A DNA stretch of 64,000 bases. Origin: Alcaligenes sp. SDU_A2 (GTDB lineage: Bacteria > Pseudomonadota > Gammaproteobacteria > Burkholderiales > Burkholderiaceae_B). The translations under genes and the position numbers were made by a program. The stretch spans positions 3,224,001 through 3,288,000 of the forward strand of contig NZ_CP151273.1 in NCBI RefSeq assembly GCF_038237375.1, in the 5' to 3' direction. Below, one piece after another: positions 47,839 to 57,826 of this stretch. The notes under the pieces are model-generated. The model saw only the letters and a list, made by a program, of their open reading frames with translations. It searched no databases and was not told the origin of the DNA. Each line of letters begins with the position of its first letter. The first letter of the stretch is position 1.

Positions 47839-48336
47839 TTAACGCTGACGCTTGATAACTTCGTCCAATTTTTGCGGATCGATCTGTCCAAGAATCCGCT
47901 CACTGATCCGGCCATTGCTGCCAAACACCACGGTAAAGGGTAAGCCCCCCTTCTTATTGCCCAGGCTGCGCATCTGTTTGACTCCGCCCGGACCCGAAAG
48001 AAGAATGTCGTAGCTGACCGGCACGCGCTGCAAAAACTCCCGCACGTTGTCCTTGGAGTCAACGGCAATACCCACGAAGTTCACCTCGGGGTAACGCTGG
48101 TGCAAGGCCTGCAGATCGGGCATTTCCTTGACGCAGGGAGCGCACCAGGTCGCCCAGAAGTTAATGACCAGCGGCTTGCCAGCATAGGACGACAGGGTGC
48201 GATCTTGATCCTGCAGGTCGGGAAATGCCTGCGCCAGAAAAGGATCGGGCGGAAACAAGCCGGCCCAGGACGCCGCGGGCAAGGTCAACAGTCCCGCGCA
48301 CACCAGGGACCGCTGCAAAAATAAGCGCCGTTGCAT
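47839..48336 (-). CDS. TlpA/ResA-like periplasmic thiol:disulfide protein
   Basis: This 165-residue protein has a signal peptide (residues 1-25, LPAASWA) and a thioredoxin fold with the redox pair Cys65 and Cys68 in FWATWCAPCVKEMPDL. It lacks a membrane anchor after cleavage. TlpA/ResA proteins keep cytochrome c apoproteins or oxidase copper sites reduced. It lies 160 bases upstream of aroQ and is divergent from mpl. Confidence 0.9.
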   Translation of the reverse strand: MQRRLFLQRSLVCAGLLTLPAASWAGLFPPDPFLAQAFPDLQDQDRTLSSYAGKPLVINFWATWCAPCVKEMPDLQALHQRYPEVNFVGIAVDSKDNVREFLQRVPVSYDILLSGPGGVKQMRSLGNKKGGLPFTVVFGSNGRISERILGQIDPQKLDEVIKRQR

Positions 48337-48445
48337 ACGTGCTCACACATAAATAGACAGTATCGGACGATGATAGCACCCGCATACGAAGCAGGCCGAC
48401 GCGCCAGATCAAACATCCGACTAAAATACAGGCCGGAGGATTGTC

Positions 48446-49810
48446 ATGCACATACATATATTAGGCATATGCGGCACGTTCATGGGTGGTCTGGCGCTGA
48501 TCGCCCGTTCGGCAGGCCACACTGTCACCGGCTGCGATACCGGGGTCTACCCCCCCATGAGCACCCAACTGCAGGAACAGGGCATAGAGCTGATCGAAGG
48601 CTTTGATGCCGACCAGACACGCCTGGCCCCCGACCTGTACATCATCGGCAACGTGGTCTCCCGGGGCAATCCCCTGATGGAAGCCATTCTGGACCAAGGC
48701 CTGCCCTATGTTTCGGGGCCGCAGTGGCTGGGCGAAAATATACTGCGCGGCCAGCACGTGCTGGCCGTCGCCGGCACCCACGGCAAGACCACGACCAGTT
48801 CCATGCTGGCCTGGATACTGGAACAAGCCGGACACGAACCCAACTTCCTGATCGGCGGCGTGGCCCCCGATCTAGGCGTATCGGCGCGCTTTGACCCGGC
48901 CCAGCCACTGTTTGTGATCGAGGCCGACGAGTACGACACCGCCTTTTTCGACAAACGCTCCAAATTCGTCCACTACCGGCCGCGCACGGCTGTATTGAAC
49001 AATCTGGAATACGACCATGCGGATATCTTCCCCGACCTGCACGCCATACAGACCCAGTTCCACCATCTGGTGCGCACCATCCCCCACTCGGGTCTGATCC
49101 TGTGCCCCACCGACACCCCCGCTCTGGAGCAGACCTTGGCGCGCGGCTGCTGGACGCCTGTCAATTACTTTGGCCTGCAAGGCGACTGGGACAGCCGGGA
49201 TATCGGCCCGACCACCTTTGAGGTCATCCATCGCGGCCACCTGCAAGGCACGGTACGCTGGGCACTGACCGGGCGGCATAACCAGCTCAACGCGCTGGCG
49301 GCCATCGCTGCCGCCCAGCATGTCGGCGTCGCCCCCGAGCAGGCCATCGAAGCACTCAGTCACTTTCAAGGCGTCAAACGCCGCATGGAAGTACGCGGCA
49401 CTGTTCAAGGTGTTACGGTTTACGATGATTTTGCCCACCACCCCACCGCCATTGCGACCACGCTGGAAGGGCTGCGCGCCCAGGTCGGCCCCAAGACTCG
49501 CATTCTGGCCGTGCTGGAACCGCGCTCGAACACCATGAAGCTGGGAGCGATGGCCGCCCGCCTGCCGTCATCACTGGAACAGGCCGATCTGGCTTTCTGC
49601 TATGGCGAAACATCCGGCAAACATGCCCTGGGCTGGGACCCGGCTATTGTGTTGGCCCAGATGGGCGAGCGCGCCACAGCCTGGAACGATTTAGATAAAA
49701 TGGTGTCTGCCATTGTCCAGGCAAGCCAGCCCGGCGATGCCATTGTCGTCATGAGCAACGGCAGCTTTGGCGGCATACACCAGCGCTTGCTGGACCGCCT
49801 GCCCCGCTGA
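48446..49810 (+). CDS. mpl: UDP-N-acetylmuramate:L-alanyl-gamma-D-glutamyl-meso-diaminopimelate ligase
   Basis: This Mur-ligase-family enzyme attaches recycled murein tripeptide to UDP-MurNAc. The 454-residue product has the N-terminal HILGICGTFMGGLALIAR, the ATP loop AGTHGKTTTSSM and the later EADEYDTAFFDKRSKF, diagnostic of Mpl rather than MurC. It opens a long plus-strand group of envelope and RNA genes. A divergent gap of 109 bp separates it from the TlpA-like gene. Confidence 0.96.
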   Translation: MHIHILGICGTFMGGLALIARSAGHTVTGCDTGVYPPMSTQLQEQGIELIEGFDADQTRLAPDLYIIGNVVSRGNPLMEAILDQGLPYVSGPQWLGENILRGQHVLAVAGTHGKTTTSSMLAWILEQAGHEPNFLIGGVAPDLGVSARFDPAQPLFVIEADEYDTAFFDKRSKFVHYRPRTAVLNNLEYDHADIFPDLHAIQTQFHHLVRTIPHSGLILCPTDTPALEQTLARGCWTPVNYFGLQGDWDSRDIGPTTFEVIHRGHLQGTVRWALTGRHNQLNALAAIAAAQHVGVAPEQAIEALSHFQGVKRRMEVRGTVQGVTVYDDFAHHPTAIATTLEGLRAQVGPKTRILAVLEPRSNTMKLGAMAARLPSSLEQADLAFCYGETSGKHALGWDPAIVLAQMGERATAWNDLDKMVSAIVQASQPGDAIVVMSNGSFGGIHQRLLDRLPR

Positions 49811-49834
49811 CCCCCTACCCCCACAGGTGCCTTC

Positions 49835-50425
49835 ATGATTCTCTACCTACACGGCTTTCGCTCCTCGCCCTTGTCCTATAAAGCGCAGCGCATGCAGCAA
49901 GCCCTGCAGGAACGGGAGCTGCAGGACCTGTGGCGCTGCCCCCAATTGCCGGCCAGTCCGGCACAAGCCATCGCGCTGTGCCGTCGCATTCTGGATTCAG
50001 AACTGCAGGCCGGCCATACGCCCGACCAGTTGTGCATCATGGGCTCATCCCTGGGCGGCTACTACGCCAGCCACCTGGCCCAGCACTATCGTTGCCGTGC
50101 CGTACTGATCAACCCCGTGGTGTACGCCGGCCGCGATCTGGCTACCCAGGTGGGTGAGCACGTCAGTTACCACTCGGATGCGCCCTTTCACTTTCTACCC
50201 GAATACGTAGACGAGCTGGACGAAATACAAGTGCCCCGCCCCGCCGACCCCAAGCAGTTCTACCTGCTGGCGGCCAAAGGCGACGAAGTCCTGAACTGGC
50301 GCGAGATGGCAGACTGGTACCGAGGCAGCCAGGGCCACATCGTTGAGGGCGGCGATCACGGTTTTTCGGATTTCGATCCCTGGATTCCCGAAATTCTGCA
50401 CTTCGCCCTGCAACGACCTTACTAA
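49835..50425 (+). CDS. yqiA: YqiA/UPF0227-family alpha/beta-hydrolase (esterase)
   Basis: This 196-residue alpha/beta-hydrolase begins MILYLHGFRSSPLSYKA. It has the nucleophile elbow MGSSLGGYYA with Ser as nucleophile and the C-terminal GGDHGFSDF carrying the His. Members hydrolyse short acyl esters; the physiological substrate is unknown. It lies 24 bases after mpl and 38 before the RNB gene. Confidence 0.9.
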   Translation: MILYLHGFRSSPLSYKAQRMQQALQERELQDLWRCPQLPASPAQAIALCRRILDSELQAGHTPDQLCIMGSSLGGYYASHLAQHYRCRAVLINPVVYAGRDLATQVGEHVSYHSDAPFHFLPEYVDELDEIQVPRPADPKQFYLLAAKGDEVLNWREMADWYRGSQGHIVEGGDHGFSDFDPWIPEILHFALQRPY

Positions 50426-50463
50426 TACTTACCGGATGGCAGCGGCCATCCACATGGAACATC

Positions 50464-52353
50464 ATGTACGTCCTTTTCGAAGACAGCGGCAACTTCAAGG
50501 CAGAAAAAGTCTTCTCCGAGAGCGACACCACATTGCAAGTGGAATCGGCCTCCGGCAAACGCAGCAAGATCAAGAAAAACAGCGTGCTGTTCAGCTTTGA
50601 GCAACCCGCGCCCGCCCAACTGATGGAACAGGCGCAAGCCCTGGCCGAATCACTGGACATCAATTTTCTGTGGGAATGCGCACCCCAGGAGGAATTCGAG
50701 GCCGCCGCCCTGGCCCAGGACTATTTCGGCCATACGCCCGGTGCCGTCGAAAAAGCCGGCACGATCTTCGCCCTGCACAGCGCGCCCGCCTATTTCCATC
50801 GGCGCGGCAAAGGGCTGTATCGCCCCGCCCCGCCCGAGATCCTGCAGGCCGCGCTGGCCGCTATCGAGAAAAAACGCCTGCAACAAGAACAAATCGAAGC
50901 CTGGGCGCAAGACATGGTGCAAGGCCGCCTGCCCGAGGCTATCGCCCAGAAGGCCCACACTTTCCTGGCCCAGCCGGACAAGAATTCGCTGGAATGGAAA
51001 GCCTTCGATCAGGCACAGAAAGAACTGAATACGGGCACCGAGAAACTACTGCTGTCGCTGGGGGCCTGGTCCAACCCATTAACGCTGCACCAGCACCGTT
51101 TTCTGTCGGCCCATTTCCCCAAAGGCACGGGCTTTCCGGCCATCCAGGTCCAGGACTGGGGGCAGGATCTGCCACTGGCCCAGGTGACCGCCTATTCGGT
51201 AGATGACGCCAATACCATTGAAATCGACGATGCCCTGTCGGTGCAGGTTCCCGAGCCGGGCCGTATCCGAGTCGGCGTTCACATTGCCGTGCCGGCACTG
51301 GCCATCAAACGCGGCAACGAACTGGATCAACTGGCGCGCGCGCGCATGGCCACGGTGTACACGCCGGGTTACAAAATCCCCATGTTGCCGCCAGAGCTGA
51401 TCGCCCGTTTCTCCCTGGACCAGGGCCAAGTACGTCCCACGCTGTCGCTGTATGTCGATGCCGACAGCAACACGGGCGAGATACTGGGCCACCAGACGCG
51501 ACTAGAACGCATCGCCGTCGAACGCAATTTGCGCCAGCACGAGCTGGACCCACTGATCTCCGAGCAGGCCTTGAACGATCCGGCCGCCGACCTGCCGTAT
51601 GCAGACTGGCTGCGCCCGCTGTGGGCCTTTTCACGCCAGTTGGCAGCGCAACGCGAGGCCATACGGGGCAAACCCGAAAACAACAACCGGGTGGAATACA
51701 CCTTCGAGCTGGACGGCCCGCACGACGATCCCAACTCCATCATCCGCCTGGTGCCGCGCGTGCGCAATGCCCCCCTGAGCCTGCTGGTGGCCGAATATAT
51801 GATTTTGGCCAACCAGCTCTGGGGCGGCCTGCTGGCCGAGCACAATGTGCCCGGCATCTACCGCTCCCAACAATTCATGCGCACGCGCATGTCCACGACG
51901 CCCGCCCCCCACGAATCCATAGGCGTGCCGCAATACACCTGGTCCACGTCGCCGTTGCGCCGCTATGTGGACCTGATCAACCAGGGCCAGATTCTGGCGG
52001 CCGCCGAACACGGCATCTCTGCGCGGCTGGCAGCCCCCTTCCAGCCCAAGGACGCCGACCTGTTCGCCATCATCGGCGCATTCGAGGGCCAATACGCCCA
52101 ATGGTCCGACTACCAATCGGCCCTGGAGCGCTACTGGTGCCTGCGCTGGCTGCAACAGCAGGGCATTACCCAGGCCCGGGCCACCTTTATAAAAGAAGAC
52201 CTGGTGCGCCTGAACGACGCTCCCCTGGTATTGCACGTGCCCGGCCTGCCCGCGCTGGACCGAGGCCAGGAAGTCACCATAGACCTGCTGGCCTTTGACG
52301 AGCTGGCGCTGACGGTGGAATGCCGCCTGCGCGAGATCGCGACCGCAGCCTGA
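50464..52353 (+). CDS. RNB-domain ribonuclease (RNase II family)
   Basis: This 629-residue protein has an N-terminal S1/cold-shock-like part (MYVLFEDSGNFKAEKV), a middle helical stretch and the RNB catalytic domain (about 230-520). The metal-site segment SVDDANTIEIDDALSV has three of the four RNase II Asp residues and Glu in place of Asp207; this form is common in one RNB subgroup. STSPLRRYVDLINQ, with the nucleotide-binding Arg, is present. It degrades RNA processively from the 3' end in the family. It differs from full-length RNase R by a short C-terminus. Confidence 0.9.
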   Translation: MYVLFEDSGNFKAEKVFSESDTTLQVESASGKRSKIKKNSVLFSFEQPAPAQLMEQAQALAESLDINFLWECAPQEEFEAAALAQDYFGHTPGAVEKAGTIFALHSAPAYFHRRGKGLYRPAPPEILQAALAAIEKKRLQQEQIEAWAQDMVQGRLPEAIAQKAHTFLAQPDKNSLEWKAFDQAQKELNTGTEKLLLSLGAWSNPLTLHQHRFLSAHFPKGTGFPAIQVQDWGQDLPLAQVTAYSVDDANTIEIDDALSVQVPEPGRIRVGVHIAVPALAIKRGNELDQLARARMATVYTPGYKIPMLPPELIARFSLDQGQVRPTLSLYVDADSNTGEILGHQTRLERIAVERNLRQHELDPLISEQALNDPAADLPYADWLRPLWAFSRQLAAQREAIRGKPENNNRVEYTFELDGPHDDPNSIIRLVPRVRNAPLSLLVAEYMILANQLWGGLLAEHNVPGIYRSQQFMRTRMSTTPAPHESIGVPQYTWSTSPLRRYVDLINQGQILAAAEHGISARLAAPFQPKDADLFAIIGAFEGQYAQWSDYQSALERYWCLRWLQQQGITQARATFIKEDLVRLNDAPLVLHVPGLPALDRGQEVTIDLLAFDELALTVECRLREIATAA

Positions 52354-52358
52354 TCGCC

Positions 52359-53231
52359 ATGACAGCGCCGTCGCCCCGCCGCCGCTTACCTCGCGACTAC
52401 CTGTGGCCGGCGGTGGCGATCTCGGCTCTGGCGCATGCCGTGCTGATTTTCTGGCCACACGGGCGCAGCGTCCCGCGCCCCGCGCAGGACATGGACGTGG
52501 CCCTGGTCAATTTCAGTACCGAAACCGCCCCCCTGTCCCCGCATCTGCTGGCCCAACTTAACCTGGAGGGCGGCGGCCAGGATACACAAGGCCAGGCCAG
52601 CCAGCCCTTGCCGCTGACGGACCCCGATCTGCCTAATCTGCTGGTGCTGGAAGCGCTGCGCAAGCGCCAGCAAAGCCTGGAAATCGAGCAACAGCGTCTG
52701 TTAGGTGAGCTGGACCCATCCGACACCGCTCCGCCGCCCACGCCGACCACCGAATATATAGGTGCCGCGCAAAGCCCCGGACAGGACGATACCGACCGCA
52801 GCCCGGTAGTCAGCAACGCCCGCATTGCCCTGCTGCGCGACCAGATCCGCGAACAGCAGCGCCAGCCACGCTATCACTATGCTGGCCCGAGCGCGCGCGC
52901 CAGCGACGAAGCGCACTACCTGGATCAATGGCGTCAGACCATCGAACAGACCGGCACCCGCCACTATCCGCGGCAAGACGGACAGAAGCTGTACGGGCAC
53001 CTGCAAATGACGGTCTATATCCGACGCGACGGCAGTTTGCTGCGCGCCGAACTGACCCAGCCCGCCAAGGAACCGGCCCTGAACCTGGCCGCCCGCCGCA
53101 TTGTGGAGCTGGCCGCGCCCTTTGCGCCGCTGCCTCCCGATGTTGCTCCCGGTGCCGATGTGCTGGTTATCTCACGCAGTTGGAACTTCACCCGCGATAC
53201 ATTCAGCATGCAGGCCCCAAGCCAGGACTGA
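52359..53231 (+). CDS. TonB-like protein (single TM, TonB C-terminal domain)
   Basis: This 290-residue protein has one N-terminal membrane helix (about 17-33, WPAVAISALAHAVLIFW). A periplasmic spacer with a coiled-coil-like stretch (LEALRKRQQSLEIEQQ) follows, and a TonB C-terminal domain (about 200-275, LQMTVYIRRDGSLLRAEL). The Pro-Lys-rich spacer of true TonB is missing and no exbB/exbD genes are adjacent. It may act as an envelope energy or scaffold protein rather than TonB itself. The ATG at 52359 is five bases after the RNB stop. Confidence 0.8.
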   Translation: MTAPSPRRRLPRDYLWPAVAISALAHAVLIFWPHGRSVPRPAQDMDVALVNFSTETAPLSPHLLAQLNLEGGGQDTQGQASQPLPLTDPDLPNLLVLEALRKRQQSLEIEQQRLLGELDPSDTAPPPTPTTEYIGAAQSPGQDDTDRSPVVSNARIALLRDQIREQQRQPRYHYAGPSARASDEAHYLDQWRQTIEQTGTRHYPRQDGQKLYGHLQMTVYIRRDGSLLRAELTQPAKEPALNLAARRIVELAAPFAPLPPDVAPGADVLVISRSWNFTRDTFSMQAPSQD

Positions 53232-53389
53232 CATTCGGACGCGCCAATGGCCTAGCGCAAAGCGCGCCCCGCGACGCGCGCCGGATGGGTAAAATACCAC
53301 TGACCAGGCAGAGCACCGATGTCCAGACACAGAACAAGGACATCCAGACCGGCCAGATCCTATAACAAGACATTTCCAGAGAGCCTCAC

Positions 53390-54241
53390 ATGTCCGACAC
53401 CCGCTCGGCCGGGCGCTACGGCGTCATCGGCAATCCGATCCGGCACAGCCGTTCGCCCGAAATCCACGAACAATTCGCGCAACAGTGCAGCATCGCGCTA
53501 AGTTACGAACGAATCTTGGCTCCGCTGGATGGTTTTGAGCATAGCGTCCAGGATTTTTTCCAGAGCGGCAAAGGCCTGAACGTCACCCTGCCGTTCAAAG
53601 AACAGGCCTTCGAGCTGGCTTCGCACAATCTGAGCCGCCGGGCCCGCATGGCCGGCGCAGTCAACACCTTGTGGCTACAGGATGGCCAATTGCACGGCTG
53701 CAATACCGATGGCGTGGGCCTGTGCGCCGATCTGCGCAGGCTGGGCCACGATCCGGCTGATAGGCGTATTTTGTTGATCGGCGCGGGCGGCGCTTGCCGC
53801 GGCGTGGTGTTTCCACTGCTGCAAGCAGGCTGCGAATTGCTGCACATCATCAACCGGACCAGCACAAAAGCCCATGATCTGCGCGAACACGTGGTCGCGC
53901 TGGAGCCCGATACATCGCGCCGCCTGAGCGCCGGCGGACTGGACGATCACTCCGGAGACTGGGACATTATCATCAACGCCACCTCGGCCAGCTTGCAACA
54001 GTCCCTGCCCGAGCTGCCCGATGCCCGTTACCGCAAACACTCCCTGGCCTACGACATGTTCTATGCAGGGGAGCCCACTGCCTTTATGGTGGCGGCCGAG
54101 CGGGCCGGTGCCGATCAGGTGGCTGACGGCCTGGGTATGCTGGTCGGGCAGGCAGCCGCCAGTTTTGCCATCTGGCATGGCGTGGAACCGGACGTAGAAC
54201 CCGTACTGGCTGCGCTGCGCCAGCACAGCGGACACATCTGA
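53390..54241 (+). CDS. aroE: Shikimate dehydrogenase
   Basis: This NADP enzyme reduces 3-dehydroshikimate to shikimate. The 283-residue product has GNPIRHSRSPEIH, the catalytic Lys in NVTLPFKEQAF, the glycine-rich LIGAGGACRGVV and the C-terminal GLGMLVGQAAASF. It is followed after one base by mtgA. Its pathway neighbour aroQ is at 47244. Confidence 0.96.
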   Translation: MSDTRSAGRYGVIGNPIRHSRSPEIHEQFAQQCSIALSYERILAPLDGFEHSVQDFFQSGKGLNVTLPFKEQAFELASHNLSRRARMAGAVNTLWLQDGQLHGCNTDGVGLCADLRRLGHDPADRRILLIGAGGACRGVVFPLLQAGCELLHIINRTSTKAHDLREHVVALEPDTSRRLSAGGLDDHSGDWDIIINATSASLQQSLPELPDARYRKHSLAYDMFYAGEPTAFMVAAERAGADQVADGLGMLVGQAAASFAIWHGVEPDVEPVLAALRQHSGHI

Positions 54242-54242
54242 C

Positions 54243-54959
54243 GTGACTGTCTTCACCCAGCCCTGGAAATGGGTTCGTCTATCGCTGCTGGCCCTAGCGG
54301 TCGGCGTGCTGCTCTACCAGATCGCCTTGTTTCTGATGGTGCTTTGGTACAGTGTGATGCCGCCCAGGCTCACGCCTTTCATGGCGGCCGAACAGCGCGA
54401 ACTGCGCGCCAGCGAACCGGACGCTCGGATACGCTACGAGTGGGTGCCCTACGATCAGATCAGCACCAACCTGAAACGCGCCGTCATTGCCTCCGAAGAT
54501 GCCAACTTCATGCAGCATACCGGCGTAGAATGGGATGCCATACGCAAAGCCTGGGACTACAATCGTCGCCAGTCCGAAAAAGGCTCGGCGCGCCGCCGTG
54601 GCGGCTCCACCATTTCCCAGCAATTGGCCAAAAACCTGTTTCTGTCCGAATCGCGCAGCTATCTGCGCAAAGGCCAGGAGCTGATCCTGACCTATATGAT
54701 AGAAGCGGTCATGAGCAAAGAACGCATCCTGGAGCTGTACCTGAATGTAGCCCAATGGGGCCAAGGCGTATTTGGCGCGCAGGCGGCCGCCCGCCACTAT
54801 TACAAACAGGACGCCGCCCGAATCAGCGCGGTGCAGGCCGCACGGCTGGCCGGAATGCTGCCCAACCCGGCCTACTACGACCGCCGCCGCGACAGTTCCT
54901 ACCTGCAATCACGCACGCGAACAATCAGCCAGCGCATGCGCCAGGCCGCCATCCCCTAA
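54243..54959 (+). CDS. mtgA: Monofunctional biosynthetic peptidoglycan transglycosylase
   Basis: This inner-membrane glycosyltransferase polymerises lipid II. The 238-residue product has one N-terminal helix (about 13-35) and the GT51 domain with IASEDANFMQHTGVEW (catalytic Glu), RGGSTISQQLAKNLFLSE and the later ELYLNVAQWGQGVFG. The start is GTG at 54243, two bases after the aroE stop. No transpeptidase domain is present. Confidence 0.95.
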   Translation: MTVFTQPWKWVRLSLLALAVGVLLYQIALFLMVLWYSVMPPRLTPFMAAEQRELRASEPDARIRYEWVPYDQISTNLKRAVIASEDANFMQHTGVEWDAIRKAWDYNRRQSEKGSARRRGGSTISQQLAKNLFLSESRSYLRKGQELILTYMIEAVMSKERILELYLNVAQWGQGVFGAQAAARHYYKQDAARISAVQAARLAGMLPNPAYYDRRRDSSYLQSRTRTISQRMRQAAIP

Positions 54960-55040
54960 ACATCCCTCACCCTCCTTTTCAGGGTGTCCACGCACGGCTT
55001 TTTTGTTAATCTAGCCACGTCTTTGCCACAACCCTATTTC

Positions 55041-56201
55041 ATGCGCACCGCCCGCCGCTATCTTGCCTCCGAAATCTACCGCTCCAGCGCGGTCGTCCTG
55101 CTTGCCCTGCTGGGGCTGTTCACCTTTTTCGCCCTGATCGAAGAACTGGACAACGTAGGTTCCAAATTCTCCCTGGCCAGCCTGTTCTACATTCAGGCGC
55201 TGGAGCTGCCGACACGCCTGTACGATCTGCTGCCCATCGGCCTGCTGATCGGTGCCATCCTGGCCCTGGCCAGCCTGGCGCAACGCAACGAGCTGGTCAT
55301 TCTGCGCGCCTCGGGAGTCAGCGGGATGCGCATGATGCTGATGCTCTGGACCGTCACGCTGCCGCTGGTGGCCGGTGCCTTCGTGCTCTCGGAATACGTC
55401 ACGCCAATGGCCGAAGTCAAATCCAGCGAACAAGGCATGGCGCTGCTTGGCCGCTCCGGCGGCGGACGCCTGGACAGCGGCTACTGGTTCAAAGAAAACA
55501 AGCCTGACAATGGCATGCGCATCATCAACATCGCCAGTCTGCAAGGCAATGGCAATGTCGCCGACGTCAGCATCTACGACTTTATCGACGGCCAACGCCT
55601 GAGCACCGTCGCCCAGGCCCCCACAGGCGTATTCAACGGCAACGAACTGGTACTGACCGACGTGACCGAAACCCACCTGAGCGAACACTCCCACCAAGCG
55701 CTGGCCCAATTGCAAGCACCGGACCAGCCACTCGTGCGTATCGAGAAACGCCCAGAACTGGTGCTGCAAACGACCTTGACCCCCGATCGCCTGATTGCCC
55801 GCGTCGTCACACCCGAGCGCATGTCCATTCTGGACCTGAAGGACTACATCGACTACCTGCAAGCGAACAAGCTACAAACCAAACGCCAGGTCGTGGCCCT
55901 GTGGCGCAAGGTCGCCTACCCGTTTACGCTGTTGGTCATGATTACCATTGCCGCGCCCATCGGCTTCATGCAGACGCGCCACGGTGGCGTGGGCACCAAA
56001 GTATTTACCGGCATCTTGTTGGGCGTCGGGTTCTTCATGATCAATCAATTGGCCCTGAATGTGGCCATGCTCAGCGATCTGGCCCCCTGGGTCACCGCCC
56101 TGCTGCCCAATCTGATGGCGATGGCCCTGGCCCTGGGAGGACTTATCCTGATGGAAAACCGCCATAATCTGCGCCGTCGCCACTCCAGCGTCTCGAACTG
56201 A
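55041..56201 (+). CDS. lptG: LPS export permease LptG
   Basis: This inner-membrane component of the LptB2FG transporter extracts LPS for export. The 386-residue product has two N-terminal and one more membrane helix, a periplasmic beta-jellyroll (about 130-270), and three C-terminal helices. The N-terminal YLASEIYRSSAVVL and the LRASGVSGMRM coupling loop fit LptG. The ATG at 55041 is the homology start. lptF is not next to it, unlike in E. coli where lptF and lptG are adjacent. Confidence 0.9.
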   Translation: MRTARRYLASEIYRSSAVVLLALLGLFTFFALIEELDNVGSKFSLASLFYIQALELPTRLYDLLPIGLLIGAILALASLAQRNELVILRASGVSGMRMMLMLWTVTLPLVAGAFVLSEYVTPMAEVKSSEQGMALLGRSGGGRLDSGYWFKENKPDNGMRIINIASLQGNGNVADVSIYDFIDGQRLSTVAQAPTGVFNGNELVLTDVTETHLSEHSHQALAQLQAPDQPLVRIEKRPELVLQTTLTPDRLIARVVTPERMSILDLKDYIDYLQANKLQTKRQVVALWRKVAYPFTLLVMITIAAPIGFMQTRHGGVGTKVFTGILLGVGFFMINQLALNVAMLSDLAPWVTALLPNLMAMALALGGLILMENRHNLRRRHSSVSN

Positions 56202-56204
56202 ACC

Positions 56205-57044
56205 ATGCCACTGTCTCACTCCGCTTCCATCTGGGCCATCGGCGACATTCAGGGTTGCTGCTCTTCTCTGGATACACTGCTGCGCCACCCCGATATTCAG
56301 GCCGATGCACAGGCCCATTTCTGGTTCGCCGGCGACCTGGTCAACCGGGGCCCGGATTCGGCCGGATCGCTACGCCGCATCCGCGCCTTGGGCAAACGCG
56401 CCACCTGCGTGCTGGGCAATCACGACATTCATTGTCTGGCTGTGGCGGCTGGCGTGCGCAAGAGCGGCAAGCATGACACGCTGACCGCACTGCTGGCCGA
56501 ACCGGACGCACAGGAACTGCTGGACTGGTTGCGCCATCAACCCCTGGCACACTACGAGCACGGTCACCTGATGGTTCATGCGGGCGTACATCCATCCTGG
56601 AGTCCCGAGCAAACGCTGGAACACGCCAAGGAACTGGAGTCGCTGCTGCGCGCCGACGATTGGCGCGAACATATCGCCGAACTGTTCGGCAACGATCCCG
56701 ATACCTGGCACGCCACCCTCAAAGGGCAATCACGCCGCCGCGCTATCGTCAGCACACTGACTCGCATGCGCATGTGCAGGGCCGACGGGGGTATGGATTT
56801 CAAACACAAGGGTGCTCCAGACCCCGAATCAGGACTGCTGCCCTGGTACGAGCTACCAGATCGGGTCAGCGCCGATATTCCTATTATTTTCGGCCACTGG
56901 TCCACTCTGGGCCTGATGAACACGCCTACCCTGCTCAGCCTGGACACCGGTTGCGTCTGGGGCCGGCAGCTTAGTGCCGTACGCCTGCAAGACCGGCGTC
57001 TGGTTCAGATCCATTGCCCGGAAAATCAGAAACCTGGCGAATAA
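56205..57044 (+). CDS. apaH: Symmetrical bis(5'-nucleosyl)-tetraphosphatase
   Basis: This phosphatase hydrolyses Ap4A to two ADP. The 279-residue product has the metallophosphatase motifs AIGDIQGC, AGDLVNRGPDS, VLGNHDIHCL and MVHAGVHPSW. It follows lptG by three bases and ends the plus-strand group before the converging acyltransferase gene. Confidence 0.95.
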   Translation: MPLSHSASIWAIGDIQGCCSSLDTLLRHPDIQADAQAHFWFAGDLVNRGPDSAGSLRRIRALGKRATCVLGNHDIHCLAVAAGVRKSGKHDTLTALLAEPDAQELLDWLRHQPLAHYEHGHLMVHAGVHPSWSPEQTLEHAKELESLLRADDWREHIAELFGNDPDTWHATLKGQSRRRAIVSTLTRMRMCRADGGMDFKHKGAPDPESGLLPWYELPDRVSADIPIIFGHWSTLGLMNTPTLLSLDTGCVWGRQLSAVRLQDRRLVQIHCPENQKPGE

Positions 57045-57058
57045 AGCGGCGCTCGTGC

Positions 57059-57802
57059 TCAATCCGGGCAGACAACAGCCCGGATGCGGTCGCGCGCGTG
57101 CTGGGCGGTCACGCTGCGCCCCCACTGCGCACAGGCCTGCGCGGGCATCAGTTCCAGGAAATGGCAATGCACCTGGGCCCGGCGCGAACTGAGCAAAACC
57201 CAGATATTGCCGACCAGAGACTGTTCGCCCACGAACGCAAAGCGCTCCGTGCGACGCCCGTCCTGCTCGAACAACAAGGCCACAGGCTGTATGTCCACAT
57301 GCAGGCCAATGGCCGCCTCGAACAGGCTGGCATGAAAGTTTTTGACATCCAAACCGGTCGACGTGGTGCCTTCAGGAAACAAGCCAACCGCATCGCCGCG
57401 CTGAAAACGGCTTTCCATCTGCTGGCCCACGATATGTACCGCGCGCCGCTGACCGCGCTCGATAAAAACGGTGCCCGCACCCGCCACCAGCCACCCTAAG
57501 ATCGGCCAGCGACGGATCTCGCTCTTGGCGATGAACGAGGTCGGACGCACGCTGTTGAGCACGAAAATATCCAACCACGAGACATGATTGGACACATACA
57601 GCACCGCCCCGTCCCGTACGGCCTGCCCATGTTCAAAAACCTGAACACCGCAAATACGCATCAGAAGACGCGACATGCCCAGCACCAGCGCCCGCCGTCC
57701 GCCGGGGCGCAAGACCGGAAACGCCAGCCCCACCAGCAACAAACCTAACAATATCCACACAACCAGCGCCACGGCGCGCCAGGCAAAACGAAAAATAGTC
57801 AA
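57059..57802 (-). CDS. Lysophospholipid acyltransferase, PlsC family
   Basis: This 247-residue membrane-anchored acyltransferase has an N-terminal helix (about 7-30). The motif NHVSWLDIF supplies the catalytic HxxxxD, and FPEGTTSTG is the acceptor-binding motif. The family makes phosphatidate or transfers acyl chains to ornithine lipids, so the substrate is open. The start is a TTG at 57802, 24 bases after ruvX, chosen to keep the membrane anchor; a later GTG is possible. Confidence 0.88.
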   Translation of the reverse strand: MTIFRFAWRAVALVVWILLGLLLVGLAFPVLRPGGRRALVLGMSRLLMRICGVQVFEHGQAVRDGAVLYVSNHVSWLDIFVLNSVRPTSFIAKSEIRRWPILGWLVAGAGTVFIERGQRRAVHIVGQQMESRFQRGDAVGLFPEGTTSTGLDVKNFHASLFEAAIGLHVDIQPVALLFEQDGRRTERFAFVGEQSLVGNIWVLLSSRRAQVHCHFLELMPAQACAQWGRSVTAQHARDRIRAVVCPD

Positions 57803-57826
57803 AGGGCTTCAGCCTCGTGATTGGAC

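Noticed and set aside
51190-51240. Asp to Glu change at the RNase II Asp207 position in the RNB protein
   Set aside because: The EIDDA form is common in one RNB subgroup and does not by itself indicate an inactive enzyme.
55041-56201. lptG without an adjacent lptF
   Set aside because: Separated lptF and lptG loci are plausible in this group, and lptF may lie outside the window; not evidence of a new system.
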